The notes under the pieces: model-generated | Told to the model about the DNA's origin: nothing | The model's input: only the letters and a program-made list of their open reading frames with translations | Databases searched by the model: none | Position numbers and translations under genes: made by a program | In this document: positions 1 through 5,071 of the stretch, piece by piece | Layout: every line of letters starts with the position of its first letter | How positions within the stretch are numbered: the stretch's first letter is position 1 | NCBI GenBank assembly: GCA_017390645.1 | Contig: JAFPAZ010000119.1 | Location: 1 to 6,149 of the forward strand | Reading direction: 5' to 3' | DNA length: 6,149 nucleotides | Source: Lachnospiraceae bacterium | GTDB taxonomy: Bacteria; Bacillota_A; Clostridia; Lachnospirales; Lachnospiraceae

Positions 1-69
1 CCCGTCTAACACCACATTATCCCCAAAAGATTTCCTAAGATTTTCAACTCGAATCATAGCTTCATTCAT
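1..69 (-). CDS. Amino-acid ABC transporter ATP-binding protein, N-terminal fragment (GlnQ/HisP type)
   Basis: The minus strand reads MNEAMIRVENLRKSFGDNVV and continues off the left edge. The stretch VENLRKSFGDNVVLDG is the typical N-terminal beta-strand block of the polar amino-acid uptake ATPases (GlnQ/ArtP/HisP family). The Walker A motif would follow just outside the window. The protein would energise the importer encoded upstream at 402-1907, which has the same orientation and no ATPase of its own. The start is uncertain: the ATG at 69 and the ATG at 57 are in the same frame, and neither has a strong RBS (only a weak GAGAC or GAAG). The 332-base gap to the permease gene holds a large palindromic repeat and a small hairpin, which is unusual inside an importer operon. 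The gene may therefore have its own promoter. Family assignment is confident; completeness cannot be judged. Confidence 0.82.
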   Translation of the reverse strand, partial: MNEAMIRVENLRKSFGDNVVLDG

Positions 70-94
70 AATTTAAACCAAGTCTCATTCAAAA

Positions 95-127
95 ATCTGT
101 ATTTTTCATTAAAACAAAAATACAGAT
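95..127. terminator. AT-rich hairpin upstream of the ATPase gene, possible weak bidirectional terminator
   Basis: Positions 95-106 (ATCTGTATTTTT) and 116-127 (AAAAATACAGAT) form a perfect 12-bp stem with a 9-base loop. Short T-runs follow on either strand. The stem has only two G-C pairs, so termination would be weak. On the minus strand it lies in the leader of the ATPase gene, where it could reduce read-through from the permease gene. The rest of 70-197 is AT-rich and shows no gene. Confidence 0.4.
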
Positions 128-197
128 ATTTTTTGAAACGCAAATCCAAAACCTAAAAGATTTGTATTTACGTACTATCCTTTCCTTATTTTTCATT

Positions 198-409
198 ATA
201 GGTAATTGTAAAACTATACTATTCTATATGAAAGTGATATAAAAGAACCAAAACAACGCAGGCACGCTTTCGCTGCGTTCGGCTCGTAGCGGTACTAAAT
301 TCGCGACAAGTCGCTTATTAAGTACCGACGGCCGAACAAGCACCTGCTTATGTATTTGTTTCTTTTATATCACTCAATCTATGTTTTCGATAGTTTTGCA
401 ATTACCTAT
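198..409. repeat. 212-bp palindromic repeat element with GC-rich core (MITE/REP-like, no ORF)
   Basis: The two ends are inverted copies. The left arm begins ATAGGTAATTGTAAAACTAT. The right arm, read on the minus strand, begins ATAGGTAATTGCAAAACTAT. Both continue to a shared TGATATAAAAGAA (about 234-246 and its complement at 360-373). Inside, GTTCGGC (277-283) pairs with GCCGAAC (331-337), and CGGTACT (290-296) with AGTACCG (321-327), around a CGCGA-containing tip. The whole element can therefore fold into one long hairpin. It has no coding capacity, and its core is much more GC-rich than the flanks. Its right arm overlaps the 3' end of the transporter gene and supplies that gene's TAA stop. 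Related arms occur at 3782-3868, so this is a dispersed family. A non-autonomous mobile element is likely; an RNA-stabilising or terminating hairpin is an alternative or added role. Confidence 0.82.
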
Positions 410-1907
410 TGGACTTTTTCAATCGTTGTTCCATCCTGCTTACCAAAGTACTTAATAGCATTACCAAAATCAAATATATCACCGCTACCGCAATCAAAGG
501 AAGAAAGGCTTCATAAGTACGGCTTCTGATATAATCCCCTCCTCTGGTTAAGTCCACGATACCAATATAGCCGGAAATGGAGGTTTCTTTTAAAAGAACG
601 ATAAATTCATTGCCCAGTGCCGGTAATATGTTACGAAATGCTTGTGGCAATATAAAATACCACATCGTCTTTGCATAACTAAATCCTAAACTTCTTCCTG
701 CCTCAAACTGCCCTTCATCAATGGACATAATTCCGGAACGGACAATTTCCGCAACATAAGCCGAAGAGTTCAAACCAAATGCAACCACTGCCACCACAAT
801 TTTATTAATGTCCACAGAGGCAAAAATAATATAGTAAATAATTAATAGTTGAAGCATAGCCGGAGTTCCCCGGATAATGGTAAGATACAATTTAAAAATC
901 CAGTTTATAAACTTCCCTTTTCCCGTCTTATCACAGGTACTTCTTATGATGGCGATAAAAAATCCTAATACGATACCAATGATGACAGAAAAGAAACTAA
1001 TGAGCAAGGTAGTTCCAAGTCCATTTACAATATATTTCCAACGGCTATCTTTGATAAAATTATGGTATAAACGTTCTTTTAAGCCGGCTTTTTGTGCCTC
1101 ATTTCCATTTCGTACAATGATTACCTGGGTAGCATTGGTATAAGGGTCCGTAAAATCAATGCTTTTCAGACGGTCCGCCGTTACCGTCATACCTGCAATT
1201 CCAACATCTGCCTTTCCTGACTGAACCGCATTGATAATGGAATCAAATTCAATATTTTCAATCTTTAATTCCATTCCTAAAATATCGCAGATAGCCCTTG
1301 CCATATCCACATCAAATCCCACAATTTCGCCATTTTCCATATATTCGTATGGCTCAAAAGCCGCATTGGTGGCCATCACTAAAGTTCCATTTTCCCTGGT
1401 AACAGAACTAGGAGAAACGTAAGGATACTGCCCCTTGGTACTGTCTCCAATGTAGTTCATCTGAATTTGCTCCAAGGTTCCATTTTCTTTTAAAGTCCCA
1501 ATAGCAGCATTGATTTTCTCTTTTAATGCTCCATTTTCCTTGGAAATACAGATAGCATAATCTTCATTTACGAACTCTTCTTCCAAAATAGATAAATCCT
1601 GATTCAACTCTACGAATGCCTCTGCCGGAAGATTATCCAGTATAATACAATCAATTTTTCCAAGTTTTAAGGCAGAAACTGCATCCGCTGCCTTGGTAAA
1701 ACGCTCAATTTTACATCCCTGTTCCTCATAATCGGAAGCGTAAATATCTCCGGTGGTTCCAAGTTGAACACCAATGGTAACATTTTTTAAGTCCTCCACA
1801 CAGGTAACCTTAGAAGCCTCTAATACATTCTCTTTACCACAAGCCGTAAAAGAAAATAAGAGAAGAAAGCCTAATATCACCAGTAAACATCGCTTTTTAT
1901 TTGCCAT
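402..1907 (-). CDS. Polar amino-acid ABC importer: lipoprotein solute-binding domain fused to permease
   Basis: A 501-residue protein predicted to bind and import amino acids at the cell membrane. Residues 1-23 form a lipoprotein signal with lipobox FTAC (Cys23). Residues ~36-155 match the second lobe and C-terminal part of a type-3 solute-binding protein (GVQLGTTGD at 47-54, CIILDN with Asp91). Residues ~170-266 match the first lobe (ATNAAFEPYEY, GFDVDMA, TADRLKSIDFTDPY with Arg246, the usual carboxylate-binding Arg). Residues ~290-495 are a HisM/GlnP-type permease with hydrophobic segments near 298-322, 338-363, 368-390 and 466-489. Its EAA-loop motif is at 402-421 (EAG...G...LP). The order lobe 2, lobe 1 is the reverse of the standard binding protein. 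The start is supported by AAGGAG nine bases upstream. The stop codon lies in the palindromic repeat. The ATPase partner follows at 1-69. The substrate is not determinable; the general polar or basic amino-acid class is likely. Confidence 0.93.
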   Translation of the reverse strand: MANKKRCLLVILGFLLLFSFTACGKENVLEASKVTCVEDLKNVTIGVQLGTTGDIYASDYEEQGCKIERFTKAADAVSALKLGKIDCIILDNLPAEAFVELNQDLSILEEEFVNEDYAICISKENGALKEKINAAIGTLKENGTLEQIQMNYIGDSTKGQYPYVSPSSVTRENGTLVMATNAAFEPYEYMENGEIVGFDVDMARAICDILGMELKIENIEFDSIINAVQSGKADVGIAGMTVTADRLKSIDFTDPYTNATQVIIVRNGNEAQKAGLKERLYHNFIKDSRWKYIVNGLGTTLLISFFSVIIGIVLGFFIAIIRSTCDKTGKGKFINWIFKLYLTIIRGTPAMLQLLIIYYIIFASVDINKIVVAVVAFGLNSSAYVAEIVRSGIMSIDEGQFEAGRSLGFSYAKTMWYFILPQAFRNILPALGNEFIVLLKETSISGYIGIVDLTRGGDYIRSRTYEAFLPLIAVAVIYLILVMLLSTLVSRMEQRLKKSNR

Positions 1908-2007
1908 AATCCTGTACTCCTTATCTTCGATGATTCACAGTATATTTTATATCTTGCTATTTTGATGGTTACGTTCCTAAAGCATTCTGACTTATTTAAT
2001 CTCATCC

Positions 2008-2036
2008 ATTTTACTATTTTTCCTCACTTTTGTAAA
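2008..2036 (-). promoter_or_regulatory. Sigma-A-type promoter for the amino-acid importer
   Basis: On the minus strand TTTACA (2036-2031) is followed after exactly 17 bases by TAAAAT (2013-2008). This predicts transcription starting near 2001 and a leader of about 95 bases before the ATG at 1907. The match is good at both boxes, but no transcript evidence is available from sequence. Confidence 0.6.
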
Positions 2037-2086
2037 CCTTGTTCTAGACTAATCTTAGAAAACCTATGGTAATTCAAAATCTTTCG

Positions 2087-2095
2087 TGGTAAAAT
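2087..2095 (+). promoter_or_regulatory. Possible extended -10 for the radical SAM gene
   Basis: TGGTAAAAT fits the extended -10 pattern TGNTATAAT. The -35 region 17 bases upstream (TGGTAA) is poor. Transcription would start near 2102, leaving a leader of about 85 bases before the ATG at 2189. This is the best candidate seen between the two divergent genes. Confidence 0.33.
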
Positions 2096-2173
2096 CATGA
2101 GTGGACATAAGAAAGATAAATGCGTTCAAAACAATATACTGACATGAACATCTGTCCTTGTACAGTTACGTTA

Positions 2174-2181
2174 AAAGGAGG
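2174..2181 (+). promoter_or_regulatory. Ribosome binding site that fixes the radical SAM start
   Basis: AAAGGAGG lies seven bases before the ATG at 2189. It is a near-perfect anti-16S match. The in-frame ATG at 2120 has no such site, so the shorter protein is the real one. Confidence 0.85.
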
Positions 2182-2188
2182 TCTACAC

Positions 2189-2854
2189 ATGATACTATAT
2201 ACTGTAAAAGATGGGAATTTTTATAACTTATTTGATTTTAAAAAAGACCTGTCAGATTTAAAAGAAAATGGTTTCAGAAATCAGATATACATTAATTTCA
2301 CGAACCGCTGTACCAACCGATGCACTTTTTGCTTAAGGCCTACGAAAAAAATGGATGAACACAATTCACTCTGGTTAAGTAAAGAGCCTGAAAGCGAGGA
2401 AATCATTGATTTATTAAAGAATTTTGATATTCAGAATGCGAAAGAAATCGTATGTTGCGGTTTCGGAGAGCCTTCCTTGCGTATTGATACAGTGTTGGAA
2501 GTAGCTTCCTATATAAAAGAAATTGCTCCCCACATTCCAGTTCGCATCAACACCAATGGTCAGGGAGAACTTGCTTATGGGAAAGAATTTCTTCCTCGTT
2601 TTCAAGGATTGATTAATGTGGTATCCATCAGCCTGAATGCCTCAACGAAAGAAGAATATCAAAGAATCTGCCTCAGCAAGTATGGGGAAGCCGCTTTTGA
2701 TGAACTACTACGTTTTGCGGTAGAAGCAAAAAAATATGTAGATAAAGTAGTGTTAAGTGTCGTGGACAATATTTCAAAAGAGGAAATCGAAGCCTGTAGA
2801 AAGATCTGCGAGGACAGAGAACTTACTTACCGAATCCGCCCATTTGAAGAATAA
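2189..2854 (+). CDS. TatD-associated radical SAM protein
   Basis: A 221-residue protein of the radical SAM superfamily. The 4Fe-4S/SAM motif CTNRCTFC provides Cys41, Cys45 and Cys48 in CxxxCxxC spacing. It is followed by a GFGEPSLR stretch (the GGEP-like SAM-binding strand), RINTNGQG, and VSISLNA, the usual barrel strands. The N-terminus (YTVKDGNFYNLF) and the C-terminal YRIRPFEE resemble the family that NCBI names TatD-nuclease-associated radical SAM protein, whose substrate is unknown. No TatD nuclease gene is seen in this window. There is no C-terminal SPASM extension, so the protein is a minimal single-domain member. It is monocistronic here, divergent from the importer and convergent with trpA. 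Family is confident; the reaction is unknown. Confidence 0.88.
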   Translation: MILYTVKDGNFYNLFDFKKDLSDLKENGFRNQIYINFTNRCTNRCTFCLRPTKKMDEHNSLWLSKEPESEEIIDLLKNFDIQNAKEIVCCGFGEPSLRIDTVLEVASYIKEIAPHIPVRINTNGQGELAYGKEFLPRFQGLINVVSISLNASTKEEYQRICLSKYGEAAFDELLRFAVEAKKYVDKVVLSVVDNISKEEIEACRKICEDRELTYRIRPFEE

Positions 2855-2901
2855 TTCCAAATAGCAAAAATCGTTCTATATACCAAAACGACTAAAAATC
2901 A

Positions 2902-2991
2902 AGCTGTCGCAGGAAGCAAAAATTTCAAGATATCGCATAGGGTGTCTAAAACCATCTATATCCTGAAGCATTTTTCCTTAATGCGACAGCT
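2902..2991. repeat. 90-bp imperfect inverted repeat between convergent genes, likely bidirectional hairpin/terminator
   Basis: AGCTGTCGCA (2902-2911) and TGCGACAGCT (2982-2991) are perfect complements. Inside them, AGGAAGC...TTCAAGATAT and ATATCCTGAAGC...TTCCTT pair further with a few mismatches, so the arms extend to ~30 bases each. The repeat sits 47 bases after the radical SAM stop and 5 bases after the trpA stop. It can act on both transcripts. The following T-runs are short on the plus strand, so it is a less classical terminator than the others here. It could also be a different palindromic element family. Confidence 0.6.
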
Positions 2992-2996
2992 CACTT

Positions 2997-3764
2997 TTAT
3001 CTATCCACGCACAAACCATTTACATATTCATAAATGGCATCTTTCGCCTTATCCTTATGTTCTTCTATTAACTTCACAATAGCACTTCCTACGATAACCC
3101 CATCTGCTTCCTTTTGATAATCTTTCACCTGCTGTCTCGTATGTACTCCGAATCCCACGGCAACCGGGGTATCTGTATATTTTCTGATTTCCTTTACAAC
3201 TTCTGAAATATCCGTTTTTAAATTATCTCTCATGCCTGTTACACCCATAGAAGAAACCAGATAAATATATCCACTGGAATTTTTCGCCAGATTTGCAATG
3301 CGGTTCTTACTGGTTGGGGCAATCAAGGTGATAAAGTCTAAATCATATTTTTTCGCATATCCCTCTATTTCGCCTCTTTCTTCAAATGGTATGTCCAGAA
3401 TAATAAATCCATCTATTCCAATTTCCTGACACTTTTTACAAAATGCATCGTAACCATAATGAAATACAGGATTTGCATAAGTAAGGAAAACTAGCGGAAT
3501 CTGGGTTTCTTTTCTTAGTTCCTTCACCATATCAAAAATCTTAGGTAAGGTACAGCCTGCTTGCAACGCTCTTACATTAGCTGCCTGAATCACAGGGCCT
3601 TCTGCAATGGGATCCGAAAAAGGAATTCCAATTTCTACAATATCTGCTCCTGCACGTTCCATTTCTAAAATATATTCTTTCGTCTTTTCAAGACTTGGAT
3701 CTCCTGCTGTTAAAAATCCAACAAATGCCTTTTTATTTTCAAATGCTTTTTTTATATTACTCAT
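2997..3764 (-). CDS. trpA: Tryptophan synthase alpha chain
   Basis: A 255-residue cytoplasmic TIM-barrel enzyme that cleaves indole-3-glycerol phosphate to indole and glyceraldehyde-3-phosphate, normally inside a complex with TrpB. GFLTAGDP (16-23) and VEIGIPFSDP, with catalytic Glu44 (Glu49 in E. coli), are intact. The second catalytic acid, Asp60 in E. coli, is Glu55 here (DPIAEGP), a variant I recall from clostridial TrpA. Loop 6 (SSMGVTG, 171-177) and the phosphate site (GFGV at 204-207, GVIVGSAIV at 222-230) are present. Length is normal. AAGGAG ten bases upstream supports the start. The gene is the last of a T-box-controlled operon whose other members are deleted or broken, and trpB is missing from its usual place directly upstream. 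Without TrpB elsewhere and without trpC the protein would have no partner and no substrate. The reading frame itself shows no damage. Confidence 0.95.
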   Translation of the reverse strand: MSNIKKAFENKKAFVGFLTAGDPSLEKTKEYILEMERAGADIVEIGIPFSDPIAEGPVIQAANVRALQAGCTLPKIFDMVKELRKETQIPLVFLTYANPVFHYGYDAFCKKCQEIGIDGFIILDIPFEERGEIEGYAKKYDLDFITLIAPTSKNRIANLAKNSSGYIYLVSSMGVTGMRDNLKTDISEVVKEIRKYTDTPVAVGFGVHTRQQVKDYQKEADGVIVGSAIVKLIEEHKDKAKDAIYEYVNGLCVDR

Positions 3765-3781
3765 CCGTTATTTTCTCCTTG

Positions 3782-3868
3782 TTTCTTTTTCATCACTCAA
3801 CGTATGTTTTTGGTAGTTTCGCAATTGCCTGTTTTTCTCAGGTAACTACAATACTACATTATTCTTTA
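3782..3868. repeat. Inside-out remnant of the palindromic repeat family (right arm then left arm)
   Basis: Positions 3782-3831, read on the minus strand, begin CAGGCAATTGCGAAACTACC and continue AAAAACATACGTTGAGTGAT. This matches the right arm of the 198-409 element with few changes. Positions 3839-3868 begin CAGGTAACTACAATACTACA and then read TTATTCTTTATT, resembling its left arm. Here the outer ends face each other about 8 bases apart and the GC-rich core is absent. The block lies exactly where trpB should be, between the trpF remnant and trpA. The trpF remnant takes its TAG stop from the left-type arm. It may mark two adjacent insertions followed by deletion. Confidence 0.7.
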
Positions 3869-4294
3869 TTAAAATGCTACCATTTTTTGCTTCTCTTATG
3901 GTTTCCAAAAAAACTTTTATTTTTTCCTTATCTTTTCTACCATCCGTTTCCAGGCTGCTGCTGGCATCGATTCCAAAGGGCTGAACCTGTTGGATGACTT
4001 TTTTTACATTTCCACTGTGAATGCCTCCTGCCAGAAAAAAAGGTTTTTCCATCTTTTTTATTAGATTCCAGTCAAAGGTTTCCCCGGTGCCCCCTTGCCC
4101 GGCACGAGAAAATGCATCCAACAAAAGCCAACTGCATTTGGTGTTTTTCACCATTTCAATATCCTTTTCATCCTTAATACGAAATGCCTTAATACACTTA
4201 TATCCACCTTATTCGCAAGTATTTCGGCATCCTTTGGAGAAACCTGTCTCTTGCTTGGAGCAAATACAAAACCGATGTAATCTGGTTTGTATCC
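3846..4294 (-). pseudogene. trpF: Phosphoribosylanthranilate isomerase, broken (N-terminus lost, internal deletion, frameshift)
   Basis: Two TrpF-like segments lie in different frames. The first, from about 4294 to 4205, reads YKPDYIGFVFAPSKRQV and then SPKDAEILANKVD. The second, from about 4205 to 3846, reads YKCIKAFRIKDEKDIE, then SWLLLDAFS, GGTGETFDWNLI, FFLAGGIHSGNV and GIDASSSLETDG. The first ~20 residues (KICGLT with the catalytic Cys) are absent. The central part that normally carries VGVFV and QLHG, roughly 50 residues, is missing at the join near 4205. The frame also changes there, and a TAA at 4209-4211 lies in the downstream frame. The catalytic Asp of LLLDA survives in the second segment. 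The enzyme cannot be functional as encoded. The C-terminus (NNVVL, then TAG) lies in a repeat arm. Confidence 0.88.
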
Positions 4295-4397
4295 TTAATA
4301 CCTCCATAGGGGTGCGTATGTCCGCAAGAATTTCTCCACTTATAGGTACTACCTCGTACCCTTTGGCTATTTGTTTCACTTCTTCCAATGTAATCAT
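4290..4397 (-). pseudogene. trpE: Anthranilate synthase component I, N-terminal stub joined to trpF
   Basis: From an ATG at 4397 with a strong AAAGGAG six bases upstream, the minus strand reads MITLEEVKQIAKGYEVVPIS and then GEILADIRTPMEVLRI. This resembles the start of clostridial TrpE (LEEVKEIA..., TPIEVLRIL). After about 36 codons the homology stops and TrpF sequence begins in another frame. The hybrid ORF ends at 4209 after 62 codons. More than 90 percent of trpE, plus all of trpG, trpD and trpC, would lie between these two points in the usual operon order. Placement directly behind a Trp T-box supports the trpE identity. The call rests on a short segment, so it is less certain than trpF. 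The leader between 4398 and 4479 holds a small hairpin (TCTGC/GCAGA) and no other gene. Confidence 0.75.
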
Positions 4398-4479
4398 AAG
4401 CTTCTCCTTTCTGCAAAACACGCAGAGTGTTAAATATCCAGGAAAAAAATAATGGCCCCACCACAAAGCAGTTCTTCAT

Positions 4480-4630
4480 TTATCAATGATGAACTTACTC
4501 ACCTTATTCATCGGAACATCCAAATGATAAACTTCCTTTCCTTATTCATCGGAACATTCAAATGATGAACTTCCTTTCCTTATTCATCGGAACATTCAAA
4601 TGATAAACTTCCTTTCCTTATTCATCGGAA
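4480..4630. repeat. 38-bp tandem repeat, about 3.4 clear units plus a degenerate half unit
   Basis: Units begin CTTATTCATCGGAACAT at 4503, 4541 and 4579. A partial fourth unit is at 4617-4630, and a diverged half unit lies at 4480-4502. The period is exactly 38 bases with no spacers, and the units differ at only a few positions. Each unit contains TTCATC and GATGAA as a small inverted repeat. On the transcribed minus strand each unit contains ATGAATAAGGAAAGGAAG, a nine-codon ORF (MNKERKFII) in the two most upstream copies. The next copy reads on to MNKERKFIIWMFR, and the diverged last copy reads MNKVSKFIIDK. The block lies between the T-box terminator and the trpE stub, so it would be transcribed only when the T-box reads through. 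Confidence 0.9.
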
Positions 4631-4648
4631 AACTAAAATGTTTCCGGC

Positions 4649-4696
4649 AAAAAAATAAGTCCCTGACTATTGCATACTATTACAATAGTCAAGGAC
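4649..4696 (-). terminator. T-box intrinsic terminator
   Basis: On the minus strand GTCCTTGACTATTG (4696-4683) pairs with CAATAGTCAGGGAC (4672-4659) over 14 bp with one G-U. A TTATTTTTTT tail follows. It sits just downstream of the T-box sequence, as expected for the terminator that competes with the antiterminator. Confidence 0.92.
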
Positions 4697-4947
4697 GGTT
4701 CATCAATAGAATTACCGCGGTGCCACCTTGATTTATGGTTTTCCCACACTCTCTGCGAAATACTAACATATTTCCGGCAATTTACGTATGCCCTACGTCA
4801 TGGAATACTCAGCTTAAAGCCTTTGACCATGCCCTCAGTGGTCCATTTAATGAACTGCATTTCTACGAGGCTCTCAGCCCCCCTCGCTCTCTGTAAGCGC
4901 ATCTTTCATTTTTATCTCCACGTCAACGGTTTATCTTTTATTAATTT
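4649..4947 (-). ncRNA. T-box leader, tryptophan type
   Basis: This cis-acting leader senses uncharged tRNA and allows read-through when tryptophan is scarce. The T-box core GGTGGCACCGCGG (4727-4715) is a clear match to the conserved antiterminator. Upstream, CAGAGAGCGAGG followed by a CCTCG partner gives the AG-bulge and distal helix of stem I. A TGG at 4845-4843, in TTAAATGGACCAC, is in the position expected for the specifier codon and predicts tRNA-Trp. GAGTA after stem I and the ACGTA/TACGT hairpin at about 4798-4784 fit the linker and stem III. The terminator at 4649-4696 completes it. The specifier fits the downstream trpE, trpF and trpA remnants. The leader shows no obvious damage, unlike the genes it controls. 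Confidence 0.9.
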
Positions 4948-4953
4948 TCTCAC

Positions 4954-4982
4954 ATTTTACTCCTGTTTTTTTTTTCTGTCAA
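4954..4982 (-). promoter_or_regulatory. Strong sigma-A promoter of the T-box trp transcript
   Basis: On the minus strand a perfect TTGACA (4982-4977) is followed after 17 bases by TAAAAT (4959-4954). An A-rich tract fills the spacer. The predicted start near 4947 precedes the T-box stem I. This is the best promoter in the window. Confidence 0.83.
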
Positions 4983-5002
4983 TACTTTTTTATTCTTCCT
5001 AA

Positions 5003-5036
5003 ATATTTGATGATTCGCAAGTAAACTTACATCATC
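5003..5036 (-). terminator. Hairpin after the ArgB-like gene, likely weak terminator
   Basis: On the minus strand GATGATGTAAG (5036-5026) pairs with CTTGC...ATCATC (5021-5009) with a two-base bulge and a TTTA loop. AAATATTT follows. The short U-tract makes it weak. It separates the ArgB-like gene from the trp promoter. Confidence 0.5.
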
Positions 5037-5071
5037 CTCTTTCTATGATTAAGATCCTGAATAATCTCGGT

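Noticed and set aside
2063..2080. Possible further arm of the palindromic repeat (TATGGTAATTCAAAATC)
   Set aside because: The likeness to ATAGGTAATTGTAAAAC is short and lacks the downstream arm sequence, so chance in AT-rich DNA is likely.
2120..2188. Upstream in-frame start for the radical SAM protein
   Set aside because: No RBS; the extra 23 residues do not match the family N-terminus, while the ATG at 2189 has AAAGGAGG at ideal distance.
4195..4300. Programmed ribosomal frameshift joining TrpE and TrpF segments
   Set aside because: No slippery heptamer or stimulatory structure was seen, and both proteins lack essential regions, so the joined product would still be inactive.
4021..4452. 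Plus-strand ORF of 143 codons
   Set aside because: It is antisense to the trpE/trpF remnants, which show clear family motifs on the minus strand.
4198..4479. Minus-strand ORF of 93 codons starting MKNCFVVG
   Set aside because: It overlaps the trpE stub in another frame, lacks a good RBS, and shows no family features apart from shadow sequence.
4480..4630. CRISPR-like array
   Set aside because: The 38-base units are directly adjacent with no unique spacers, and no cas gene is in the window.
4670..5002. Plus-strand ORF of 110 codons
   Set aside because: It is antisense to the T-box leader and its promoter, has no RBS, and its protein resembles no known family.
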